The notes: generated by a model not told the origin, from the sequence alone. Positions 7,721-16,359 are shown, counted from the first letter of the stretch. The stretch: DNA of 37,116 nucleotides from DSBX01 sp046484845 (GCA_046484845.1 JAWOIB010000068.1:1-37116), one strand, 5' to 3'. Program-made: numbers and translations.

Positions 7721-9489
7721 ACCCATCACCACCGGCGAGGAGCGGAAGGGCGTCTGTTCTTCTGCTCCTCGCCCTTGCAGCATTTCACCCTGTGGTCGGG
7801 CCGGGAGCGCGGGCGGAGCAGCTCCACCAACTGCTTCAGGTCGAAGGTAGCGCAGAGGAGACAGCTCGTTTCCTTGCCGACCTCGGTATCCCCTTCAAGT
7901 CGGATACCGTGTACGTGTTTGTCATCCCGCCGATGGTTGCGGCGAGGCTGGAGGGCGCGGTCAACCCTTTCATACGCCTCCTCCGCAAGACTGGAGTACA
8001 GGCGGATATCATGGTTCTGGCCGTGCACAACCGAAGACGCGCAGCCGAGAGATACCTGGAAAGAAGGAACTTTGCCGCTGACCACATCCGGGTCACGGAC
8101 GAACGGTTCCTGGAAGCATTCGTCCTCTCCGCAGGTTCCTTGCAGAGCCCGTTTGCCACCAAGTTCTGCGTTGAGAGCGGGGAGCTGATTTCGTCCTACT
8201 CTCTGCTCGGTGTTGTAGATTCGGCAACGGTTGCCCGGTTCGTTGCCGATTCCTCTCGACCCAGGGCACTGAGACCCGAGGCGAAAGATACGGTCATCCG
8301 AAAGACTGGCGGTGATCCGCTCCAACCCGCAAGACGGATGAGACTCCTCGACACGGACACGTCTCCATTGTCCACCGCTTACTACCTGAGCATCAACCCG
8401 TCCGGTTCTCGCCTCGCTCTGCGTGATGACCTGACGAATCACATCTTTGTCTTCGACCTTGCCACGGGTGAACTGGACAATGTCCTGTATCCCGATTCCA
8501 GCGAAGAGACGATGTTTGTCAGCGCCGAGGTTCCGGGAGCGGTGCTCTCCTGGCTGAAGAGAAACAACATCATCAACTCGATGTACTTCAGCCACGACTT
8601 CCTCGACGACTCCACGCTTACGGTCACGGCCTCGCTGCCAAGTGTCGAGATGGAAGTCAGCGGTACGGACACGAACTTCGGATATCGCAACGCGGCGGTC
8701 CTGGTAACGAAGCGTGTTCGGTCCAACAAGCCGGTGGCCTGTGCTCGCTTCACTCCTCTTCCCGATACCGTCAGCGGCGGCCGGGCGCACATTGATGCGC
8801 GTTTCGTGCGCGACGCCGGATTCATCTTCCTGCCCTTCGAAAAGGGCTGGCCGAAGACCGGGACACAGATGCTGGATGAGGACGTGCCCCCGGAGGATAA
8901 TCCCTTCTCAGGCGAGTTCTACGCGAGAGATGTGCACCAGTTTGCGGCCTACAACTACAAGGGCGAGTTCGCAGGCTTCTGGGGCAGGCTGAACGAGCGT
9001 TTCAGGAAGCTGAAGCTCGGTTACATTGCAGCCGGCGGTTTGGCCAGACGGTATGGAGACAAGTACTATCTGGCCGATGTCCATTTCTCGGGAAGAGTGT
9101 ATGTCCACAGTCAGGATGGCGCTCGGCAGGACTCGATCATCGTTTATGAAGAGCCGCCCATAGTGTTACCGGATACGGACCCGGCGAATGAGCCACTGCG
9201 CTATCTGCTGGATGCGGTCGAGATGAACTTCGGGATGATAGCCGTCGACCTTCTCATCGCCCGGAATCACTGCTTCGTCCTGCTGTTGGACCGAGGCCAA
9301 CCGGTCGTCTATCGTGCAGATGGAGCAGGTCATAACGGAGGTAAGTTCCCATTGCCGGCTCAACTGGATGGAAGTGACGTAAGACATCACCTGCTGCGCG
9401 ATACCCAGGCCGGCATTGTCGTCGTATCCCTGGCAGAGTCGGCAGACGAAACTTGGTACTGCGAGTACCTGATCCCCGACGGTTTCTGA
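7717..9489 (+). CDS. Secreted beta-propeller-like protein of unknown function
   Basis: A 590-aa protein with a signal peptide (hydrophobic SVLLLLALAAF, probable cleavage after ARA near residue 33). Residues about 45-195 look alpha/beta (VYVFVIPP ... DIMVLAVHN ... HIRVTDERF) and could be thioredoxin-like, but there is no CxxC. From about residue 215 onward repeated strand patterns such as YYLSINPSGSRLALRDD followed by HIFVFDLATGE suggest a six- to seven-bladed propeller. There is no lipobox and no recognisable T9SS tail. It is coupled to the small secreted gene by ATGA. A hand count gives 34/60 and 32/60 G+C in lines 8341 and 8461, against 47/60 in malQ line 6001, which points to horizontal origin. 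The stop codon falls 2 bp inside the right flanking repeat. Confidence 0.72.
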   Translation: MNPSPPARSGRASVLLLLALAAFHPVVGPGARAEQLHQLLQVEGSAEETARFLADLGIPFKSDTVYVFVIPPMVAARLEGAVNPFIRLLRKTGVQADIMVLAVHNRRRAAERYLERRNFAADHIRVTDERFLEAFVLSAGSLQSPFATKFCVESGELISSYSLLGVVDSATVARFVADSSRPRALRPEAKDTVIRKTGGDPLQPARRMRLLDTDTSPLSTAYYLSINPSGSRLALRDDLTNHIFVFDLATGELDNVLYPDSSEETMFVSAEVPGAVLSWLKRNNIINSMYFSHDFLDDSTLTVTASLPSVEMEVSGTDTNFGYRNAAVLVTKRVRSNKPVACARFTPLPDTVSGGRAHIDARFVRDAGFIFLPFEKGWPKTGTQMLDEDVPPEDNPFSGEFYARDVHQFAAYNYKGEFAGFWGRLNERFRKLKLGYIAAGGLARRYGDKYYLADVHFSGRVYVHSQDGARQDSIIVYEEPPIVLPDTDPANEPLRYLLDAVEMNFGMIAVDLLIARNHCFVLLLDRGQPVVYRADGAGHNGGKFPLPAQLDGSDVRHHLLRDTQAGIVVVSLAESADETWYCEYLIPDGF

Positions 9490-9575
9490 CCGACGCCCTT
9501 GCCGCGGAACTGCGCCGTTCGCTGGCCACCGCGGGCCGGGTCAGCTGTTGACGACTACCTTACCGGTCAGCACCC
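9485..9575. repeat. Right flanking direct repeat of the island (att-like)
   Basis: Second copy of 7105-7195, offset 2380. It holds a displaced copy of the malQ C-terminal coding end (…AELRRSLATAGRVSC then TGA, against LAASGRVSC in the intact gene) and the real end of the M23-protein gene. The repeat begins at the stop codon of the island propeller gene. Confidence 0.88.
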
Positions 9576-11469
9576 GGTCCCCAACCCGCAGCCGCAGCCA
9601 GTAGACTCCGGCCGCCAGCCGGCTGCCGTCCAGCCGGACCCGGTGCCGACCCGCAGGCTGCACCCCGGCCGCCAGCACCGCTACCCGGCGGCCCGCCGCG
9701 TCGTGCAGCTCGAGCGCCACCGGTCCGGCCAGTGACAGGTCGTACCGCACCCAGCCGGCCCCGCCCAGCGGGTTGGGCCGCGCGCCGTGCAGCGCCAACG
9801 CCGGCGGCGCCGGCTCACTGGCCAGCCCGGTCCCGGGCAGCACGTACACCGAGTCCTCGACCTTGTTGTCGGTCGGGTCGTCGTCGATGCCGAGCTCGGT
9901 CGAACAGCTGGTCGCGTGCCAGCCCTGCCCTGGCGCGGTCCAGGATGCGAACGCCACCGTGTCGGTCATCCCGCTCGGCACCGTCACCTGCCGCCGGTCC
10001 GAGTACCCGACCCCGATGCGGAACCGGACGTCGAAGGTCTCGTTCCGGTCTCCGGAGTTGCGGACGACCGCCCTGGGCACGACGACCGCGCCCGAATCCA
10101 CCGTGTCGCGCGGCGCGAGTATCGCCGATGCCCCGACGTTGTGCAGCGCCACCCGGGTCGTACAGTAACGGGCGTTGTTGGCCGGGTACTGGTCTCCGGC
10201 CAGCCGGGTCGAACAGGAAACCGCGTACGGGCCGGGTACGCCCGGTGCCATCCAGGGCGGGAAAACCAGCTCGTACTTGCTGCCGGGCGGCTGGCTGACA
10301 ACCCCGAGTGTCGAATCGTAGGTCGTGCCGATGCGCAGCCGGACAGTGTAACTCTCGGTCGTGGTACCGTAGTTCTGCACCGAACAGACCGGCGCCACTA
10401 ACAGCCCCCGCTCGACCAGCGGCAGCATCACCAGCGCCGCCACCCCGACATCCCGCACCGGGGCCGGGTTGTTCTTCACCCGAACCATCATACTGTCCGT
10501 CACCAGGTTGCCGGCCCGGTCCGATGCGGCCACGATTATCCAGTAGGGCCCGTCCGGTACCGCGGTCGTGTTCCAATGACCCAGCGAGTCCTGCGCCTGG
10601 ATGAGCGAGTCACCGTTGGTGTTGGTGAAGATGAAGTAGTAGCGTCGGTTGAGCGAGTCGTAATCGCACCGGGTCGGGCAGACCCCATCCTGCTTGTACA
10701 CCACCCGCGACTGCACGCGGGTGTACCCGTCGAGCGAGTCGGTGAACTCGAACCCGCGCGTCGGCGGCACGACGGTGTTGCCGACGCTGTCCCGGATGGT
10801 GAACATGATGCGGTGGACGTTGACCTTCCAGAGCCGGTGGTTGACGCGGTCCTCGAGCCGGCAGATCAGGTCCACCCGGCCGTACACGCTATCCTTGCCC
10901 TGGTAGTTCGAAGTGTTGTCGGTGCAGATCGCGAACCGCTGGTTGGGGTAGGCGTCGAGGAAGTTCGGCACAATCGAGTCGCCGTACGGTACGAGGTCCA
11001 ACAGCGGGTTGCGGAAGAAACCGCCGTAACTGGACCAAGGCTGGCCGGAGTTTCGGTTCCAGGAAAAATGATTGTGGTGGAAGTTCGCCACCGGCCAGTT
11101 GACAATCATCGCCAGCGTGTCGCCGACCCGCACCGTGTCGCCGACCTGCACCCGGATGGTCGTCGGGTCAACGTGGTAGTACATCAGCCCGTGGCAGAAC
11201 GCGGTCCCGGCCGAGTCCGCCACGGTCAACCCGTTGTACAGCGGGTTGGCGTTCGTCCATATCTGCTTCACGTACCCGGCCTTGATCGCCACGCAGGGCG
11301 CCATCGAGACGGTCATGATGTCTATCCCGTTGTGCAGGTACGGGCTGCCGCCATAGTCCTGGTAGTTGCCCCAGTAGTTGCCGACGTGGTGCGGCTGGTT
11401 GGTCGGAAAATGCGGCCAGGGCAGGCCGAAGGCGACAGTAGCAATACAGAGCAGCGCCAGGCCTCTCAT
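9541..11469 (-). CDS. Secreted M23-like metallopeptidase with CARDB-type domains and T9SS sorting tail
   Basis: A 642-aa exported protein. After a short signal peptide (MRGLALLCIATVAFG) comes a LytM/M23 fold with the zinc-ligand pattern intact: His46 and Asp50 in HNGID, His99 in YYHV, and the HxH motif His132/His134. M23 enzymes usually cut peptidoglycan peptides, but secreted M23 domains in large multi-domain proteins may act on other proteins. Two adhesion-like repeats follow (about 350-450 and 455-550; paired VRDVGVAAL / VGASAIL and Y/FxVRxRIG). The last about 80 residues are a type A sorting domain (ARPNPLGGAGWVRYDL ... LAAGVYWLRLRVG ... GKVVVNS). The ATG overlaps the stop of the upstream propeller gene (ATGA). 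The 3' end lies in the island's right repeat. Confidence 0.83.
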   Translation of the reverse strand: MRGLALLCIATVAFGLPWPHFPTNQPHHVGNYWGNYQDYGGSPYLHNGIDIMTVSMAPCVAIKAGYVKQIWTNANPLYNGLTVADSAGTAFCHGLMYYHVDPTTIRVQVGDTVRVGDTLAMIVNWPVANFHHNHFSWNRNSGQPWSSYGGFFRNPLLDLVPYGDSIVPNFLDAYPNQRFAICTDNTSNYQGKDSVYGRVDLICRLEDRVNHRLWKVNVHRIMFTIRDSVGNTVVPPTRGFEFTDSLDGYTRVQSRVVYKQDGVCPTRCDYDSLNRRYYFIFTNTNGDSLIQAQDSLGHWNTTAVPDGPYWIIVAASDRAGNLVTDSMMVRVKNNPAPVRDVGVAALVMLPLVERGLLVAPVCSVQNYGTTTESYTVRLRIGTTYDSTLGVVSQPPGSKYELVFPPWMAPGVPGPYAVSCSTRLAGDQYPANNARYCTTRVALHNVGASAILAPRDTVDSGAVVVPRAVVRNSGDRNETFDVRFRIGVGYSDRRQVTVPSGMTDTVAFASWTAPGQGWHATSCSTELGIDDDPTDNKVEDSVYVLPGTGLASEPAPPALALHGARPNPLGGAGWVRYDLSLAGPVALELHDAAGRRVAVLAAGVQPAGRHRVRLDGSRLAAGVYWLRLRVGDRVLTGKVVVNS

Positions 11470-12404
11470 CTCTCATCCCCCAACCCGTAGGTTTCCAGCT
11501 CCTCGACCGTCTCGACCGTGATTGCTCCTGCCGGCCCGAAACGCACCTTCGGGCTGAACGCGTTCCAGCGCTCGTGGGTCAGTTCCTGCCGCCAGGCTTC
11601 GGTCCCGTCCGCGGCCAGCAGCAACACCGCCATCCGGCCGTGCGCCTTGCCCAACCCGACCAGCACCCGGCCGTCCTCGGCCAGATCCAGCGACACCGGT
11701 TCCGGGTCCGCCGGGCCCGGCCGCCAGCTCAGCAATTCCATCAGGTCATCAGTCTGGAACACCCTGAGCCCGTGCCGCTCGACGTACCCGGCCCGCCCGC
11801 CGTCCGGCGAAAACCGCAGTTCCCGGACCAGCGGGCCCGCCAGCCGCGCCCTGGCCTGCTCGACCCCGTCCCGGTACAGCACCAGCGCCTCCTCGCGGAC
11901 CAGCACGACCTGCCGGCCGTCGGCCGACACTGCGAACCCGCTCGCCGGTCCGAGGTCGTACAACTCCCGACCGGCGCTGGTGAACACCCGCACCCCGGCC
12001 CGGCCGTCGTTGACGCAGAACACGCTCCCGTCCCCGGAGAACTCCTGCCCGCCGTAGAACCCGATATCGGCCCTACCGAGTTCCTCCCCGGCCGGGTCGA
12101 AGAACCGAAGCCGGGCCCGGCCCGAAACCGGCCCGTCGAACTCCGCCCCGACCACGACGCCCTGGTCGCTGATCACCAGCGTGGTAATGCCCTCCCCGGG
12201 CCGCGCGTACACCAGCCTGCTGTCCGCGTCATACAGCTCGAACCGGCTGAACGGCACGAAGTCGGTCAGCCGCGTCTCGTACTCCACCTCTGCGCGGTAC
12301 GCCCGGCCCGGCGAATGGAAGGTGCGCCCGTCGTGCGCGAGCGGGGTCCGGCTCAACGACGCCGGCGCCGATGCCAGCGTCGCAAGGATGATTAGTGATG
12401 TCAT
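11466..12404 (-). CDS. Exported beta-propeller protein
   Basis: The 312-aa product begins with a signal-like hydrophobic segment (MTSLIILATLASAPAS). The rest consists of repeated beta-strand units with SxDG turns (VVSA/FAVSADGRQVVLV, LRFSPDGGRAGYVE, SLDLAEDGRVLVGL), as in WD40/TolB-like propellers. No catalytic motif is visible. GAGAGGAG precedes the ATG. It forms a two-gene operon with the M23-like protein, overlapping it by 4 nt, so it may be a partner of that exported peptidase. The function is otherwise unknown. Confidence 0.7.
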   Translation of the reverse strand: MTSLIILATLASAPASLSRTPLAHDGRTFHSPGRAYRAEVEYETRLTDFVPFSRFELYDADSRLVYARPGEGITTLVISDQGVVVGAEFDGPVSGRARLRFFDPAGEELGRADIGFYGGQEFSGDGSVFCVNDGRAGVRVFTSAGRELYDLGPASGFAVSADGRQVVLVREEALVLYRDGVEQARARLAGPLVRELRFSPDGGRAGYVERHGLRVFQTDDLMELLSWRPGPADPEPVSLDLAEDGRVLVGLGKAHGRMAVLLLAADGTEAWRQELTHERWNAFSPKVRFGPAGAITVETVEELETYGLGDER

Positions 12405-12422
12405 TGCTGCTCCTCTCGAATC

Positions 12423-12450
12423 ATTCTCGGCCGTTTGGCAAGTTCGTCAA
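12423..12450 (-). promoter_or_regulatory. Probable promoter of the propeller/M23 operon
   Basis: Minus-strand TTGACG (12450-12445), 16-nt spacer, GAGAAT (12428-12423; A2 and T6 of the -10 kept). The -10 is weak, so support rests mainly on the -35 and the common 16-nt spacing. Confidence 0.4.
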
Positions 12451-12467
12451 TACCCGGCCGAAGGGGC

Positions 12468-12495
12468 GGGCCGGGCGCTCTGTCGCGCCCGGCCC
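12468..12495 (-). terminator. Hairpin after the VIT/VWA gene
   Basis: An 11-bp perfect stem (12468-12478 with 12485-12495) and a 6-nt loop, 20 nt downstream of the VIT/VWA stop. There is no T-run on the minus strand, so it is a GC-hairpin-type terminator at best. Confidence 0.5.
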
Positions 12496-12514
12496 TGCGG
12501 AGGCCCTGCGGAGG

Positions 12515-14851
12515 TCAGGTCTGGAAGCCGAGCACGACCACCACCATCGCACCACGCCCGACTTCGAGGTCAAACTTCAGCCCGCCCAGCAGCCGCTTCA
12601 CCGCCTCGCACAATCCCCGGCTCAGCGCCTGCTTCGGGAACTCCACCTTCTTCACCGCCCCGTCCGCTCCGACCGTCAACCAGGCGGACAGCTCTCCCGC
12701 CAGTCCCGGGTTCGCAACCAGCTCGACCGCGTAGGCCGCCGCCAGCCCGGGCCGCAGACCCTTGACCGCCTCCTCCACGTCCATCGCCAGCACCGCAGCG
12801 TCGGCCGACCCGATGCCGGTCACCTTGACGCTTCTGACGCTGACCGCGGGCGCGGACCGCTCGCCGGCCGTTTCGCTCGGCGCGGGCGAAACCGGCTCCT
12901 GCGCGTACCCCCGGCCGGCCTTGCCCACCAGCCCCGGCACCGCGGTACGCGAGGCACCGGCGGTCGCATCGAGCGCGTACTCGGATACACCCTGGGGCAG
13001 CGGCAACGGCTGCTTGACCACCTCCGGCCGGCCATTGACGGTCCGCACCCGGGTGTCAACCGCCACGAACGAGGTCAACCGGGTCAGCAGGTTGTACTTC
13101 AGCCCGAGCGCGAGGATCTCCTCGTTCCGCTTCGGGTCGTTCCGGACGCTGTTGTAATCGTCAAGCAACTGGATGCGGTGCCGGGCCCAGAGATAGCGGA
13201 GCGCGGCGTTACCCGCACTCGCCGCGGTCCGGCTTGCCTCCAGCACCTGCCGGTAACTGCCCCGGCCGCTCCGGCCGGTAACGACGATTCTTCCCTGCGG
13301 CCGGCCCCGGTACTTCCCGAACACGATCACCGGCCGCTCCGCCAGCACGTCCGGGACCCCGGCCGGCTCCACGTCGTAGGCATCGAACCCCTCGAACCGG
13401 AGCCGGACCCCGGTCAGCACCGGCGTCGCGACGTACTTCCGGAACCGCTCCGCCTCGGCCGGGGCCGCGCGCTGGTCGGTGATGATGAACGGCTCGCCCA
13501 TCCCGACCCGGGCCAGCCCCTCGACCAAGTGCCGGTTCACGCTCGAGCCGATGCCGAACGCAAACAGGTTGGCGTCCCCGAGGCTGTTCCGGACCAGGTC
13601 GAACGCCTCCGCCTCGACCGTTACGTACCCGTCGGTCACGATCACCACCGAGCGCGATATCCCCTCGGTGCGCGGCAGCGCCAGCGCCCGCTTCAGCGCG
13701 GGCAGCATCTCGGTCCCGCCGCCGCCCCGCTGCTCCTCGATGAGTTGCACCGCCCGCGCCAAGTTGGCCTCGGTCGCGGCTACCGACTTCTCCGCCATCA
13801 CCGAGTTCCGGCTCTCAAACAACAGCACGTTGAACCGGTCCGACGGTCTGAGCCCGGTGATCAGGTCGCGCAGCAGCTTCTTCGAAATGTCCAGCGGAAA
13901 CCCGTACATCGAGCCGGAAACGTCCACGATGAAGATGTACTCACGGCCCGGGATGTCCTCCTTCGCTACCCGCTTCGGCGGCTGGACCATCGCCAGGAAG
14001 AAGTTCTCCTGCTCGCCCGGGAAGAGCAACAGCCCGCTCTCGACCCTGCTCCCGGCCAGCCGGTAGCGCAGGATGAAATCCCGGTTGCCGCCGTCGCGCT
14101 CGTCCCCGGCCAGCCGGCAGCTCGCGGTCGCCGGGCCGTCGTACTTGATGAGCGTCCGGTGGCTCGGGCAGGTCATCTCCGCAATCGCCATCCCGGCCCG
14201 CAGCCGCACACCGACCTCGAATCCATAGGGCGCGGACTCGCCCTCGCGCAGGTACGGATTCTCCACCCAGCGCTCGCTGTCCGGCGCGCCGGCCGCCGGC
14301 TGGTTCGAATAGCGCGGCCCGACCACCGCCGGGTACGCGAACTCGTACACCCCCTCGACCGGCACCAGCAGCTCGGTGTAGGACAGCTCGACCACGACCG
14401 TGTCGCCGGGCAGGATGTTGCCGACGTTCATCTGGAACACGTTCGGCCGCTGCTGCTCCAGCAGCGAGGCGGTTCGACCCTGCTCCAGCGCCTGCTCGTA
14501 GTTCCGCCGGGCCTGCTCCCGTTCCTGCACCTCGGCCACGACAACCCGCTCCCCGATGGTCATCTTCATCCCGTACACCGCGGCCCGGGTCGAGGCCGGG
14601 AACACGTACACCGCCTCGATCGGCTTCTTCCCTCCGTTCCGGTACTTCTGCACGACCCGCACGTCCGCAATCACCCCGGCGATGTCCACGTCCGCGCCGG
14701 CAGCTATCAACGGCAGCTTCTCGGTCCCCGGGTCGCCGCCGGGAATGAAGAAATACGGCGACAGCGTCCGGTCCTCTGCCGGCCCTGCGGTCAGCGTCCC
14801 GGGCGCGAGGCCCAGCGCCAGGACGATTGCGAGCACGAGCGATTTCGACAT
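12515..14851 (-). CDS. Exported VIT and VWA domain protein
   Basis: A 778-aa protein with a signal peptide (MSKSLVLAIVLALGLAPGTLTAG). The VIT (inter-alpha-trypsin inhibitor N-terminal) domain spans about residues 45-170 (VVQKYRNGGKKPIEAVYVFP, MNVGNILPGDTVVVELSYTE). The von Willebrand A domain spans about 310-480, with an intact MIDAS motif DVSGSM and the downstream VTDGYV, so metal-dependent ligand binding is plausible. A proline/alanine-rich linker (about 640-670) leads to a C-terminal alpha/beta segment (GLAGELSAWLTVGADGAVKKVEF) like the TonB/AgmX C-terminal fold. The strong Shine-Dalgarno GGAGGT lies 6 nt before the ATG. Such VIT-VWA proteins are common in envelopes of FCB-type bacteria; the ligand is unknown. 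Confidence 0.88.
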   Translation of the reverse strand: MSKSLVLAIVLALGLAPGTLTAGPAEDRTLSPYFFIPGGDPGTEKLPLIAAGADVDIAGVIADVRVVQKYRNGGKKPIEAVYVFPASTRAAVYGMKMTIGERVVVAEVQEREQARRNYEQALEQGRTASLLEQQRPNVFQMNVGNILPGDTVVVELSYTELLVPVEGVYEFAYPAVVGPRYSNQPAAGAPDSERWVENPYLREGESAPYGFEVGVRLRAGMAIAEMTCPSHRTLIKYDGPATASCRLAGDERDGGNRDFILRYRLAGSRVESGLLLFPGEQENFFLAMVQPPKRVAKEDIPGREYIFIVDVSGSMYGFPLDISKKLLRDLITGLRPSDRFNVLLFESRNSVMAEKSVAATEANLARAVQLIEEQRGGGGTEMLPALKRALALPRTEGISRSVVIVTDGYVTVEAEAFDLVRNSLGDANLFAFGIGSSVNRHLVEGLARVGMGEPFIITDQRAAPAEAERFRKYVATPVLTGVRLRFEGFDAYDVEPAGVPDVLAERPVIVFGKYRGRPQGRIVVTGRSGRGSYRQVLEASRTAASAGNAALRYLWARHRIQLLDDYNSVRNDPKRNEEILALGLKYNLLTRLTSFVAVDTRVRTVNGRPEVVKQPLPLPQGVSEYALDATAGASRTAVPGLVGKAGRGYAQEPVSPAPSETAGERSAPAVSVRSVKVTGIGSADAAVLAMDVEEAVKGLRPGLAAAYAVELVANPGLAGELSAWLTVGADGAVKKVEFPKQALSRGLCEAVKRLLGGLKFDLEVGRGAMVVVVLGFQT

Positions 14852-14920
14852 GGATTACCTCCGGTTATGCCCGATATACCGGCCCGCCCCCGGAGATTAT
14901 TCCCGGCAACCTCGTTGACC

Positions 14921-15004
14921 GCTCGCCGCTCCGGCCAGGTCTACCTCGGCGCGGTCAGCTTCGCGGGTGAAACGGTCCGGGTGCGGCTGGTCCTGGCCCG
15001 CTAG
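14921..15004 (+). pseudogene. Possible remnant of a T9SS C-terminal sorting tail
   Basis: One plus-strand frame reads ARRSGQVYLGAVSFAGET and then VRVRLVLAR before TAG. This follows the pattern of sorting-tail ends in the window (GVYWLRLRVGD…GKVVVNS; GTYLVRLEGSS…KLVVQR). No body of a gene precedes it, as the upstream sequence is the VIT/VWA promoter area. Either a deleted cargo gene left its last 28 codons, or the resemblance is chance in GC-rich DNA. Confidence 0.3.
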
Positions 15005-15048
15005 GTTCCGGGCTCAACGCCCGGCCGTGGCCGCGCGGAAACCGCCGG

Positions 15049-15780
15049 TCATTCTCCCGGCACCAGCTTACCCTTGAAATCGTACCGCGTGTCGGTCGGG
15101 TCGCGCTGGTACCACCAAGCCTCGCCGTTGTTGATATCCTTGCACTCCGCGAACAGCCGGTCTATGTCCCGGGCCGGGGTCTTCTCCAGCCAGTACTTGA
15201 ACCCCACCATCAGCCGGCCGTGGGTAACGAGCAGGACATCCTTGCCCGCCCGCGCCCGGCGGACCGAGTTCAGAAATATGTGCACCCGCTGCCAGGCGTC
15301 GGCGATGCTCTCGCCCCCGGGCGGCCGGGCATAGACCGGCCCGACCAACAGCTCGTACCGTTCCCACCACGGGAACAGGTTCCTGCCCTCGTGCACGGTC
15401 AGCGCGTAGGGATACCCGGCGTCGCGCTCGCGCAGGTCGAGGTGCGACCGGCGCTTACCCTCCGCCCGCTCCGTCTCGGGAAAGGCCTCCAGCACGAGGT
15501 CCAGCGTCTCTATCGCGCGCCGGTAGCCTGAATCGTAGTAGTAGTTGAACTGCCCGAACTCCCACCGCTCACGGATCAGGCGGCCGATGAACCGGGCCTG
15601 TTCCCTGCCCTTCTCGGTGAGCGGGAGCTCGTGGTCGGGCCTGCCGGCTAGCAGCGCGATGTCCCCGGCGGTGTTGAAGAACCGGCCGGTCCGGCCCGCC
15701 GCGTTGGCCGGGGTCTGACCGTGCCGGACAATAACGATGTTGCGGACGTGCTGGTACTCAGTGACAGAATTGTCGTTCAT
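15049..15780 (-). CDS. Histidine phosphatase superfamily protein
   Basis: A 243-aa cytoplasmic protein of the phosphoglycerate-mutase-like superfamily. It shows the phosphohistidine motif VRHGQTPAN (about residues 18-26), the substrate-arginine region YDSGYRRAIETL, a conserved Glu in GGESIADAWQRV and the second catalytic His in LLVTHGRLMV. The family includes phosphoglycerate mutases, cobalamin and sugar phosphatases; the sequence does not select among them. An insertion around 110-145 (RERDAGYPY…NLFPWWERYELL) resembles that of eukaryotic-type phosphatase clades. GAGGT precedes the ATG. It has its own strong promoter about 230 nt upstream and a folded leader, so post-transcriptional control is possible. 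Confidence 0.88.
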   Translation of the reverse strand: MNDNSVTEYQHVRNIVIVRHGQTPANAAGRTGRFFNTAGDIALLAGRPDHELPLTEKGREQARFIGRLIRERWEFGQFNYYYDSGYRRAIETLDLVLEAFPETERAEGKRRSHLDLRERDAGYPYALTVHEGRNLFPWWERYELLVGPVYARPPGGESIADAWQRVHIFLNSVRRARAGKDVLLVTHGRLMVGFKYWLEKTPARDIDRLFAECKDINNGEAWWYQRDPTDTRYDFKGKLVPGE

Positions 15781-15793
15781 CTGCTACCTCGCT

Positions 15794-15853
15794 GTCGGTA
15801 TCGGGCCCAGGTCGCTGCGCGGCCCGGGAACTTCCCTGCTTCGGATACCCGAC
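15794..15853 (-). other. Three-way-junction-like fold in the histidine phosphatase leader
   Basis: GTCGGTATC (15794-15802) pairs with GATACCCGAC (15844-15853, one bulge). Inside are two adjacent hairpins, 15803-15807/15821-15825 and 15826-15829/15833-15836. The element ends about 4 nt from the Shine-Dalgarno (complement of 15786-15790). No known riboswitch class was recognised. It was found by hand pairing only. Confidence 0.45.
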
Positions 15854-16011
15854 GTGGCTCGGAATCAACGCCTCGGCCATCGGCCCGACTGACCCCACCG
15901 CCCGGCCCGGTGCCCTCTGCGCCGTCAGCCGGGCTGTGTCCCCGCACCTGCGGACGCGGCTGACCCGGTTCGGGTAACTAGCGATGACCCGGCTCCGCCC
16001 TCATCAGCGTG

Positions 16012-16039
16012 AGTATAACCCGGCGGCCCGGGCTGTCAA
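16012..16039 (-). promoter_or_regulatory. Promoter of the histidine phosphatase gene
   Basis: Minus-strand TTGACA (16039-16034), a 16-nt spacer and TATACT (16017-16012) form one of the closest matches to consensus in the window. The predicted start near 16005 leaves a leader of about 225 nt. Confidence 0.75.
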
Positions 16040-16359
16040 CCCCGTCCCCCACCCGGGTGATGCCACAGGGATTATGTCAGTTCTGACGTGCAGCCGGCGG
16101 TCGCCGGGTCGTTTGGCTACGCTGGATGTATGGCAGAAACCCGGGTTCCGCTCACGGAGCGAAAGCCGAACCGACTCAGCGTCATCGCGAGGGCCTTACC
16201 GCGGGCCTGCCGTGTACAGCGCGGCCGATACCTTCAGGCCGAAACCCGTCATCCCACCCGAATTACCCATGACCCATGATGCCAATTGCCATCCATCGAG
16301 TTGAAATGAATATCCGGCTAACTCCTTGTGTTGTCTGCGTTTCATCCGCATCCGAATTT

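Noticed and set aside
7105..9575. Insertion sequence or transposon
   Set aside because: No transposase and no terminal inverted repeats. The flanks are 91-bp diverged gene ends, far longer than IS target duplications.
12493..12514. Tandem 11-bp copy (CCCTGCGGAGG twice)
   Set aside because: Only two units, next to a hairpin in a GC-rich intergenic gap; no functional reading.
12395..15004. 869-codon plus-strand frame opposite the VIT/VWA gene
   Set aside because: It is the antisense shadow of a gene with clear VIT and MIDAS motifs. The composition (His/Arg/Pro/Gln) is that of GC-rich antisense; only the last 28 codons, outside the gene, were kept as a possible remnant.
15781..16005. c-di-AMP (ydaO) riboswitch in the histidine phosphatase leader
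   Set aside because: Short stretches such as CCGACAGC look similar, but the conserved GGGGGAACC and CTAACCTCG blocks are missing.
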